From Drosophila persimilis (lineage: Eukaryota; Arthropoda; Insecta; Diptera; Drosophilidae): a DNA stretch of 64,000 nt. Where the stretch lies: contig NW_020825298.1 of NCBI RefSeq assembly GCF_003286085.1, forward strand, positions 15,066,001 through 15,130,000, read 5' to 3'. The notes below the pieces were generated by a model that was not told the DNA's origin, did no database searches, and saw only the letters and a program-made list of their open reading frames with translations. Of the stretch, positions 12,497 through 23,800 are shown piece by piece. Made by a program: the position numbers and the translations under genes. Position 1 is the first letter of the stretch. Each line of letters begins with the position of its first letter.

Positions 12497-12931
12497 TTAG
12501 CGACTGCAAATTCCAATTTGTGGGATCAACATCCTCCCAACGGAATCACCCGCGGTTCCAGTGTAGGTACCCAGCTTGGATATCCGATATGCCCCGATAT
12601 CGCTCTCGATAAGGAACTCAGAGTATTGGGCGTGTCGTATGTACCCCATGAAAGCCTCGAGGTGTACGTACAGCTCTTGGCGCTGTGACTTTGTGATGGC
12701 ATGCAGCTTATCCAATCCGATGAAGAAGTCGCCTGTGACATCTCCGATTCCCCTCTTGTACTCCGTCCAATTGAGATCTTCGCTTGTTCGTCGAGCGATC
12801 ACAGTCCAGCCAGGACCCGCGATCTTTGTATCGCAGAGAACTTGAAAGGGTTCCGGGTTCGGTAGGATTACAGTATATGTACCATGGGCCCTGGGGTCAG
12901 GAGGACATCTGCCATAGGGGCTTACGACACG
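12497..12931 (-). pseudogene. Truncated fibrinogen-related domain (FReD) fragment
   Basis: Read on the minus strand from an acceptor (TTTCAG before 12931), 144 codons run to a TAA at 12497. They match the N-terminal two thirds of a fibrinogen C-terminal domain: a Cys-Pro-Pro start, LCDTKIAGPGWTVIARR, then EYKRGIGDVTGDFFIGLDKLH, an ELYVHLEAF strand and TYTGTAGDS near residue 125. A complete FReD has roughly 210 residues. The C-terminal third, with the calcium site, the second disulphide and the ligand pocket, is missing: the frame ends 14 codons after GTAGDS, and neither other frame restores a convincing match. No upstream coding exon could be found. Fly FReD proteins are secreted lectin-like or scabrous-like factors. 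Most likely this is a decaying copy; a short functional gene with unseen exons is the alternative. Confidence 0.75.
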
Positions 12932-15900
12932 CTGAAAGTAGGTTTTTAGTTGATGCTGATTGAGAATATGGATACGTTATGGCTTCCCTCGGGGCGTTTC
13001 GTCCACCATACCCCACCCCTAGGGTTCGAGTATTTTCAGAGCACCTGTTTGTTTTGCCATAAAGTGGGGACAAATGCCACGCTTTCCCATTCGAAATATT
13101 CACAATTTGTATCGCAGCATTTGAGTGCAGCAATCGAGAACAAATGTATCTCGTTAGCCTCTCTTCCATTCTGAGCTCAGAACTCAATCGATGACTAGTG
13201 TAAATCCCATTGTAAATCTTTCATTGCATCAACAGTGCCTTCCGTTCCGTCTGTACGGGCACATCTATCCCCATTAATTCCGTCTCTGCCTGCCCCCTGC
13301 CTCCCTGCCGTTGTGTCTTTCCGTTTCCCGTACTTGTTGGGCGGCGACGACCCAGTGACATGATTGTCTCCCATCATGTGGACCCCATCCGTCTGGGAGA
13401 TAATCTGCCCTGTCGTTGATGTTCCAGGGGATTCCCTGGCCCCCGCTCTGAGCGCTCCTCCCCTCCTGTTTAGTCCAAGTGTTTTTCCATCTTGTGTCTA
13501 AAAATAGATAGACCAAGTGGCGCCTCTTCCTCCTACCTCCTACCCCCAGCCTGCAGATGCCTCCTGCCGCTGCTTGCCCTCTCCCGCCAGCACAGTGGCT
13601 GCCACTGCCTGTTGCTCCTTTGTTTTGGCTTTCAGCACAGGGTGTAGGCAGCCGTCGCACAGGGCGTCCCGCCTGCTGGCTGCATCCTGTGTTGCCATAA
13701 AAGCAGAGGGGCAGAAGAGAGCTTTCTAAGTTCTGGAGGACAGGACGGACATGCGCATAAAAAGCTGCCATAAACTTGCGCTGCTGCTGCTGGTGCTGGT
13801 GCTGCTGCTGCTGCCGTGGCGTGTGGCGCTTCCTGGTTGCAGCAACGATTGGACGCCCGCCGCAGTATCTATCACAAGTCCAAAAGCGAAGCATACTTTC
13901 GTGCGCCGGAAATGGGCAACGGCACGTCGTAGTCTGTGCCTCCTGCGTTCCGCTGTGCTGCGCTCCTCGCGCGCGTGTGTGTGTGTGTGGCAGTACCAGC
14001 AGCAGTGCTTTTGTTGCTGTTGGTGGAGCATGTCGCGCGCCATGTTTGCTCAAGTAAAAGCCAAATTTGATTAATTAGTTTTCGCAGCCCAAAAGAAAAT
14101 GTGTGAAAAATCGTAGAAAGAAGAAGAGGATGAAGCCCTAGAAAATTTGTGTGTCCCTTCCTCGTTCATCGGGGCTCACTCCTCCTCTTCCTCTTCCTCA
14201 TTTATCTGCGTTCCCACTTCTGCCGTACGCCCCCCGATCCCCGCTCCCCTGCTGTTGCCCCTCTCTTCCACTTCTTTTTTTACAATCAAAATCCGAATTG
14301 ATGCGCGCGCTGTGCCGTTATTCGCGTGCGTGTGAGTGTGCGTGTCTGTGCCTGTTCCCTTTCCCTTCCCTTTTATCCCTTTCCTTCCCCTTCCCCTGCT
14401 GTTTCCCTTTTTTTAAGGTCACACAGCATACATCTATGGAAGGGGGGTACTCTCCTATTTATAGAGGGCACTCTGCCCGCTGCATTGAAAATAAATTATT
14501 GCCAAAAAGTTATTTTCATCAAATATTTATGTATACTCCCATTGCGGCGGACGGCCAGGCAGCGTCCTTCTTTTTTTCCTTTTGGGTGTGACTTGCACTT
14601 CCCTCTCTCTCACTCTCTCTCTCTTTCTATTTCCCGTTCCCTCTTTCTGTGTACATGCCTGTGTGTGCGTGTGTGTGTTTATTGACTTCCTCTTCTAGAA
14701 GTATGGTCGTGTGTGTGTGTGTGTGAACCGTCTTTTGTTTGTGTGCGTATGCTAATTGAGTTTTTCTTTTTATTTTTTTTGGGGGCTTTCTTTTTACTTT
14801 TGCATTTTTTGCTTTTCTCTTTCTTACCTTTTGTCTTAGATTTTCCCATCTTAGTCCTATCCCACCTGTCAATGTTTTCTCCTATAACACAAGTGTTTAT
14901 TCTCTATCTTTCAAAATTATCAATCCGAAATCGAAATCGAAATCAACATCGAAATCCCAAAGGAATAACAAAACTTGAATCCATTGTATGCCGTCAGCCA
15001 TATAGAGAGTTATGCTGCAATACGATCAGGTAAATGAAGGCGAAACCTACACAAGTTTGAGTCCCCTTTCGGGGATACTCTGCAGAGGGTATTGGGATCT
15101 GAAGAGGGGTGATTATAGCTTCCGACTACAGTCTTTTGGGATACTTCTTCAAGCGGGTATTATCTCTGCTCTCCTTAGCTGGAAGCCCACTATCGCAGTG
15201 TTTTATTCCCCATTCATTGGAGCCTCCGACAATGGTGATTATTTTGGCATGGAAACAACTTTCTTTGGGGGATATTACATCTATAGTTTCATCTGTTTTA
15301 TAATTGCTAAATTACGAATCACAGATGCATCTCTCAACCCTCCAGGGCATTTAAAGTCCGGACCCCAAAGCTCTACTCATAACTTAAGAACTGGGGGAAA
15401 ACGTCACAATCAGCTGCCAAAACGAAATGTGACCCAAATCGGGAGATGACACTGTCACAGCCTCTGACGCTCGCCCCCGCCTCCGCCTCCATTGACGTCT
15501 CTTCTGAGAATATTCAATTGCAGCTGCTGCTTGCAACAAGCCGCAACAACAGCCGCAGTCGCTGTGTCGGAGGCGGCGGTGGAGGCGGAGGGGCGAAGGC
15601 AAAACAATTGTCAACGACGTCGTTGTCGTTCTAGCTGCCGGCATGCCATCCCAGGCCATGCCATGCCACCTGGTTGTGGCAGCTTAGACGCTGCCGCCTC
15701 TGCTACTCCCCCTCCCACACACTCGCACACACACACACCTGATCCTCTGTTGTTGCCACCTACTCCGTGCCCACCGCCCTCGAGTGCCACTGACGACTGT
15801 GATTAACTTTTGTCTCTCGTTTGTCCTTTGCCTTCTGTTGAGGCCCGAAGACAGAAGCCAAAGCCAAAGCTACAGCCAAGGCAAAATGTTGGCACACTTT

Positions 15901-17164
15901 GCCTCCAAAGGGGGCCTTTGCGAGGGGGTTTGTTGTCGAGGGAGCTTTGCGGGGGCATTGTTTGCACTTGGGCTGCAGTCTTAAGGTTTTTGCAATGCTC
16001 TTGAAATCCTTTATTAAGGAGGAGGCGGTCTTCCGCAGAGAGGTCTGTGGTTCCCCTTGGCAGAAGGTTAGAGTCTACTTAAAGTCTGCTTAGTGTCTCA
16101 GTAATGTCAGAAAAATCGGTTTAATTACAGGTAAAACTTGACCCAGTGCATAGATTTCTTAGAAAGGAAGTCCTTCGTCTCAAAATATTGGAACCTTGGG
16201 AAGAGAACCCAGAGGCATTCTATGCAGTCTCTACATTCGATTAAGTCTATATATATTTTAGATGCTAAATGCTTCCCATTTGTGTATAATCCAATATCTC
16301 AAAACATTCCTGCTTCCCCCGAAAACCTACTCGTATCAACAGGTTCTCCATCCACACTTTCCTATAGACAGCCACATGCCTTCTGCCATCCCGTCCTACG
16401 ATTCATGTAAACTTTTTGGATTACTTTAAGACCCATCCATAAATTATAAGAGTTATTGTTTGTTTTAGTCTAAACCGACACTTGCGATGATATAATCTGC
16501 CATATTTTTGGGGGCACACATCCTCCTGTCTCTCAGTTATGATGAGTCATCGGGGACAAACTTCCGTCTAGAATTCCGGGGATAAAACTTTCAGTTTTAT
16601 TTTGTTTGTTTGTTTGTTTTGTTTGTTGGTTGTTTGGGACACTCGTTCGTTTGGTGGGTTGCTGGGTTGATGGCTCGGTGGGTGGGCTGTGTTCCATTCA
16701 ATTGTGTCAGTCGGGCGGCTGTAAAAGTTTTTCTTGCGGCTCATATATAAAAGAAAAGCTTGGCATTAGAACAGACATTCCCCCTGTCCTTCTTCCACAG
16801 CACTCCCTCTGTAAGAACAACAATGAAATGCATAAAAACCAGCAGAGAGCCAGGAAAAAGTTTCGCCATGACATTTCTGGGTTATGTGGCATGTGGCATG
16901 GAGCTGCGATGAATGCGTATTGGGCACAAGGTAAATGGAACATTGGGTTAGGTCTGGGGCACAGCTACTCCTCCTCCTCGCCCCATGTGGATTTATGCCG
17001 AAACTTTTTTCCGGTAGAAAACTAATCTTGTGAGGGATTTTTCGGGCGACAATCTTGGGGATGGCAATCTTGGGTTTCTGATTTTGATTAAATATAATTT
17101 CAAGTTCTTTCACTCGATCCATAAAAGATACTAATTCTTCCCTTGATTTTTGTATTAATTGCAG
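12932..17164. other. Non-coding DNA upstream of the first visible MYND-gene exon
   Basis: Repeat-rich DNA with CT runs (14601-14627), a GT run (14708-14725), a GAAATC hexamer run (14925-14957) and CAG/CTG tracts (13777-13812). Long open frames, including 13274-14053 on the minus strand, are low-complexity and start without ATG. The 5' exon(s) of the MYND gene may lie here or further left; I could not place them. Confidence 0.5.
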
Positions 17165-17808
17165 CCCCCTGAGAATGAGCTACAGAAATCGCACGATCAC
17201 AATCCGGCCGCCCTGAGTGAGCATCAGCTGCGCGTCCAGGCCTCGCTGCAGCGTCTGAATATCCCCGACTGGTTCCGTGCCTACAACCAGAATGCCGCAC
17301 AGGCGCCGGAAGGTGCCGCTTCAGGGGGCACGTCGACCTCTGGCGGCGGCTATCGGCCGGGCAATTTCACGCGAAAGCGCACCCAGGACTCGGGCCGCTG
17401 GCAGGGACTCAACTCGAAGACGACCTCGCTCAGTTCGCTCGGCTCGCACTCGCAGCGCTCCGATCGCAGTCCTCTGCTGTTGAGTCCCTCGGCGCACAGC
17501 CACCATGGCGGCCAGAGCAGCAGTGTGAGCGGCGGTTCGGCGGCAGGGGGCCCGGCGCATGGCCATCAAGGCCATCAGGGACAGCAGGCCGGAGTGGGGG
17601 CCACGCGGTGGTCCACCTCGCATCTGAACTCCACACAGACCTCGCCGAGCGTCTCGCAGCGAGGAAGCTTCGCCCGTGGGGCACCCATCAACAGCAGCTT
17701 CATGTCGGTGGCCAGCAACAGCAGCAGCGTCCTGAGGAACTCCTACCGCCAGCCGTACCTCGGATGGCGCAGCACGGAGAAGCTATCCCAGCGGACGCCA
17801 CACGAACG
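17165..17808 (+). CDS. MYND-gene exon A (Ser/Gly/His-rich region)
   Basis: Acceptor TAATTGCAG ends at 17164; donor GTGAGT starts at 17809, splitting an Arg codon (CG|T). The exon encodes 214 residues rich in Ser, Gly, Gln and His with scattered Arg. A short conserved-looking helix (EHQLRVQASLQRLNIPDWF) lies near its start and may be the only folded part. Confidence 0.85.
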
Positions 17809-20800
17809 GTGAGTGCATGTGGCATACGTTTCCGAAGGAATACACTAATCTCTGTCTCTCTTTTTCGGCCACAGTCTCGCCAGCTCTCTGCTGGCACAAC
17901 GCACAACCCCATCCCCCACATCGGCGGCGCCCAACGGCGGACGCACTCTGCAGGCGGTGACGCCAGAGATCCAGAGCTCCATCAAGGAGGTCACCTCGGC
18001 GATTGTGCACTACGTGAACGACCAGCAGCTCTCCCAGCAGCAGCAGAATCGCAGCCGATCCGCCAGTCCAAATTCGAGGTAGGCAGCGGTCGCCAGTCCG
18101 TTGCTCCTTTTGCTCAGAGCTAAACGAGAATCAGAGCTAAATAGAACCCTAGAAAGCTTCCTTGTTGATGTCTTATGTCGATGTTGTGGCACCATCCATT
18201 CATCTGTCGTATCCATCTGTTGATCCATCCCATCTGTCAACCACCCACCCAGTGTGTAGCTGTTGCCCACCCAGAAAACCATCTTACCATCTGTATCCAC
18301 TCTTCAAACTCCAAACTCCATTCTTCACCTTCGATTCGAACCCCATTTCGATGTTCCCATTTATAATTTTCTTCTTTCAAAAACCACACACAACGCGTAG
18401 CTACCTGTAAAAGTCTTCAGCACCACCAACCACCAACACCACCACCGTTCAGCAGCACCACCAAAAAAATTGACAAAAGCTGAATAGAAAAGAAAAACAG
18501 AAAAGAACAGAACAGAAAAGAAAAGCGAGAAAACCAGGCTTTGTCAGAGGTAAGACGCCCCCGCAAAGGTGAGGCTCCTACTCCTCCCTGTGGCTAATAT
18601 CTGTGACTAACTCCAAAGAACTACCAGTAATCGTACTACTCGCTAGTACGTATACGTATTTATGTGTTTATCGGTGTGTGTGCCCTCTAATGCTAGATAC
18701 TAAAACCACTAAAAAAAGAACACTAAAAAACTTTCCTCGCTTCCAGCAAAGCACAAAAAACTTTCTGGCTTTGGATGCTTTTGGAGCACTGCCAAATTGG
18801 AGAAGAGAAATGGGTCAAACAGATGCAGGGAAAATAAGAGAAAAGATGGAAAATTAGAGAGAAATCTTTGAGAAAATGATTACCGGAAAGGAGTAGAAGT
18901 AGAAGAAGCCCAGGAAGGACGATAAATGGATGCTTTTTACTTCTATAGTTGGAGATTAAACTCCATTCCTAAGTGCTGTACTTTAAATGCCTTCTTTGCT
19001 TTGACTGCCGTTCCTTTCTTTGATTCAAGTAAATGATAAAATGATAGTAATTATGGCCTTGCTCAAGTTTTTAGATGATTATTTAAACGATTTCCTTCCT
19101 GGGATTGGTTTTAAGAAGGAATTGATACAGACTGTAAATCAATTATTATACGATGAAGATTCATGTCATGTGGTTCTCGCAAGCTGCTCTTTGTAGACAT
19201 ATTGTAGCTTTATTCCACTTTTAAGATAAGTAATTTTCTTCCCTTGAATGCTTTTCCTTTCACTGGCACTTTTCCCTCCCTTTGTGTCTCCGACAATAGA
19301 TTCTCCCCCCAGCAATTCAATTATGAGTGCTCTCCTTAACAAATCTGATTAATATTTCCCTGCCACACACACAATGCCTCTATAGAGAGAGAAAGAGAGT
19401 AGAGAGAGATTCCATATCTGTGGCATGTGGCAATCGGAATCAGTTTCGCTTGTGTATCTTTTGAGTATTGTGCCTCGTGTGCTTCAGTTGCACAAAGCCC
19501 GGGCTCCATTCAAAGCGAGATTGATTGAGAACCACAGAACTCTGTGGCACATACGGATTGGAGTCAGGGCTCCGCTTGGATGAACGCTCCTCTTGGATGC
19601 CTGACCTGACTCCCTTCTCGTGTATGCCATTCAAATGTGGTCCGATGCCATTAATAAAGCGACATAAAAAGACTCTCCCCATGCCACCGGGCTGTCCGTT
19701 GCCAAGCAATTTAAATGTCAGCCATGCAACTGACGGTCCGGTATGCATACCTGAGTATAAATACGTTTTCCGAAGAGGAGCAGGTCATCGGAAAGACCAG
19801 GTGGGGTCTCCCTGCCAATCGCTGCCACCACCACAACAGTGCGCCCCACTGCAATCAGCGGAGGCCACTTGTACACGTTTCGATTCTGTTGCAGTTCCCC
19901 CTTTCGCCCTTTTCCGGCAGGGCCCGCCAATCATTATGAAAATCAATAATAGTCGGACTGTTGAAGTAGACCAAGTCCCACAGACAGGGTGCGCTAGCAA
20001 AGGATTTGAGGGGAACCTCTTTTTAATAGAGAACAACGTTGCCTGGGAGTCGTAGGAGAGTTATAGCTAAGAGAATAGATAGTAGTACCTACATATTTCT
20101 GGTTAATAGATAGAATAGATAGAAGAAAGAATACTCTCTTTACGAATATATCAAGATTAATGTCCAACCATATCTTAGGATGGTTTACCATTAGGAAATA
20201 GTCCTCTAGCAACTTTTGCATTGCATTTTGTATGTGAATATGCTACCAATAAGTGGCAGGCTTTACTGAATGTTGGCTTTGTTCCTAAGTATCTACGAAT
20301 ATCTTTCGGTATAGGGCACTTCCTTAGATATCATCCAAAAACTCTTTTGAACTCACATCAAACGTAATTTAAAGTCTTCAAATCTCGTGTGCTTTCTATA
20401 TCTATCTCTAGTTATATGTACCTAATTCAAGCCACGTATCTTCTTAGAACCCCTGTATTTTGTTAGCTTTAAGAGTGCCTAATCTCCCCACATGTCACTG
20501 ATATCTCTAGGGCTAGCGCCTAAAACTCTTGTCAGGATAGGTGCTTTCTCGGCTTTCCCAATGTCTATAAAATCCTATTTCCTTAGACATTCCCCTTGGC
20601 GTATCATCTCCAGAGTATCCGGAATCTCACTTTGCTTTGTTGTCTCTGTAATCAGGCCGCCATACGGGCGCCAGGAGCTTCAGCAGCATCCACCAGCAGC
20701 AACCACCACATCTGCTCTCTTTTCCTGCGAGGCTCGCGCGCGCTCTCGCTCTCTCTCGCTCTCTCTCTCTCTGTTTCTGTGGTCCTATCTTTTGTGTATC

Positions 20801-23800
20801 GCAGAGGACAACCCCAACATTTGAGGCCGACCCCGAGGGCCACCCACTTTGTAGCCTCTTTGGCTATTTTTGTCCGCATCCGCTTTTCATTCGTGTGCGA
20901 CGTCTGCTGCCAGTCGCTCGCTTCATCAGAGACGGAAAATTGCCAGATGCAAAAGTGCCAGTAGTGAAATTATATAAAAGGAAACACATTTCAGAGGAGG
21001 GTCGAACGAGGGGAATCGAGCGATATTTTCCAGGAAACCCCAAATCCTTTCTCGGTTGCATTTCCAATTAGCTAAAAGGCTGCAGAGCCAAAGAACAAAA
21101 CGCACGAAACTTTTCGAGTGCCGCAATTTGTGCAGAGTTGTCGGAGGTTAGTGACACTGGTTCGTGGCTGCCTGCCTGAGGCCTGCCTGCCCCCCGTTTT
21201 GTGGCAGCCACAAGTGCAGGGAGACGTTTGTGATGTCATTTATTGATTTTGCCATTTTAATTGTAAAATAATCTGGACTAGGACGCCCGCTAACGAGTGT
21301 TTTTGTGTCTCTCCAATAGGAAATGCTGGCTTGAGAGCAGCTTTGTGGGCACACGACCACTGGACTCGCCGCAGACACCCGTGATTGACAGCAGCCCCCC
21401 CGCCACAGCCCAGCAGCAGCTGCAGCAGCAGCAGTACCAGCAGTACCAGTACCAGCAGCAGTATCTGAACCAGCACTATCCCCATCTGGATGCCACCTCG
21501 TCGTCGGTGGTAGCCGCTGGACAGCCGCCACTACGCATGAACGGACTGAGCCGAATCGGCGGCGGTGGCGGTGAGTCCACCATATATATCTGACATCTGA
21601 ACTATCCGAGAACTACCACTACCACTCGTAGATACAAGCCAATAGAAGTAGTTTCCAGATGCGATGCTTAGTTCTTGTTTTCTTAATTTCAAATCACACA
21701 AATTTTTGGTTCTGTCTTTGGAGCACACAAGAAATAGAAAAAGAAAAAGAGCAAGCAGCCACATGAGAATATCTGAGAATATATCCAATATACATATATC
21801 TAATATATCTGTAGAGTAACGTAACTCCCTACCGACACCCTTACACCCCTACCTGCATACACCCACACACACACACACAGATGAAAATGCAATTTTCTAC
21901 ATTTGTTTGTCTGTTTATAGATATACATGTTTAATGGAAACAAACCATATTTTATCGTAGGGTGCATTTTTTAATCGACTGTAAATTAAACAAAGAAATC
22001 GATTCGTTTCTTTCGTTTTGCGATTTTTGACAAATTCACAATTTGCTCAAATGTAGTGTTTAATAATTTTATTAAATTTAATACCTTAGTTTTATGTTTA
22101 ATTTTTAAATAAAACACAAAGCAATGGTCTACAATTAATTATTGTATTATTATCATAATTTTAATTATTAATTTTGTCAGCGCTTTCACAATCTTTCATA
22201 GCATTTTTATCTTTGGATAATTTTGCTATGAACCCCCACCACCAAACACCCCCCATTCCCATTCCCATTTCCATTGAAATTTCCCCCCATATATCATTTT
22301 GGAATTTTCTATTTTAGGCTTGGTTTTTAAAACTAGATAAATTCACCCTTCAAATTCATCCTTCTTCGATAAAAACAGACGCGTCTGACAGACAGGCTGA
22401 CAAGAAATTTTAAAAACTTAAGCGTGCTATAAAAACTCTTACAAATGATCATTTATGCAACGAAGATATATCTTTTATACGATACACAATACAATTATTG
22501 GAACTACTATATATCTTATTCTGTATAGACTATTAGATACGTGCTTTATATACGATATATACAATACAATACAATCTGGCCAAGCCCTTGCATTATATGG
22601 TGGCTATATAATAAAAACTGATTTATATATTGAATTTCATTTGTTTTTTTTTTTATTTAATTTCAAGTTAATTTATGTTCATTTCAAATTAATGTTTCGT
22701 TTTCTAGTCAACGTTTGTATGAATGTTTTTTCCCACACATTCCTCTAACACTCTACACATTTTCTCAGTGTAATTTTGAGCACAGTCAACGATCACCTTT
22801 CTAGCTAGTAAGACCATCATCTAATGCGTCCAAGAGCCTAACAATTTATTTCCATTCTTTTGTATTCTTATGCGTTTTTTGTCCCCCTCAAATTATGTAA
22901 ACGCCACAATATTGTTTGTGACTTAAATTGAAAATTGAAAACAAAAACAAAAACATATTAAAAACTGGTAAAAGTAGCGCCCGAACGCTCCTTGAGCAGC
23001 GCATCGCTAGAAGATGTCCTTGCCTCGCTTCTAGGACTGCCATCAGCCTCCTCGTCCCAGAACAGCCAGAACAGCAACAACCATCAGAACAACAACAACA
23101 GAACACAAGCGAATAACAAGGCACCCACGCAGACGACAGGTATGAACCTGTAAGTTTTTGTTCCAATATAAACCCAAAAAACAAAAGAAAAACATTACAC
23201 AAATAAAACTAAAAAAACTTAACAAAAGATAAAGTGAAAGAAAGAAAGTGCAAATATGGGTATAGGCAAAAACTACTTCCGTTCTTGTTTGTTGTTCGCA
23301 TATAATAATACATATATAATCCTTATAAACGTTATGCTCTATGGATCAAGGGAATACTCACTGAATGAACCATGGATCCAATGGGAATTTCATATATCAT
23401 ATGAGATCTTGGATTTCCAGTTCATTTTTGGGAGCTTCCCTTTGATTCCTTTTTTCCTTTCTATAAAATTATAATCCTTAATATTCTTTAAAGAAAAGTT
23501 TCATTTATACTCCATTTGATTTCATTTTTAGTGTAGTTTCTATAACCAGCATATCGATTCATCTTTACAGTCTAGTTATTCATAATTACACTGAGAAAAA
23601 GAAACTACATGAACAATTCTACGCCCCCATATCGTTCCTTCCAGCATGTTGGATGACTACCTCCATTGAATGCTCTTTGTTGTTTGTTATTGTTGAACTA
23701 TAGAGTGATCTCAGGGTGTTGTCAAAATTGTAATACTAATCCGCCATCTTTTCCCTCTCTTCTGCAGCGGGAGATTCAGCTAGTCGCCAAACGCTGGAGG

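Noticed and set aside
13274..14053. 259-codon open frame on the minus strand
   Set aside because: It has no ATG start, is built of translated CAG, CA and CCT-rich simple sequence, and has no domain-like segment. GC-rich repeats explain the absence of stops.
15012..15449. 145-codon plus-strand frame
   Set aside because: No domain, no supporting promoter or splice structure, and composition like surrounding non-coding DNA.
23150..23155. GTAAGT donor after MYND-gene exon D
   Set aside because: It is a better consensus than GTATGA at 23140, but its phase does not fit the next exon, whereas 23139 does.
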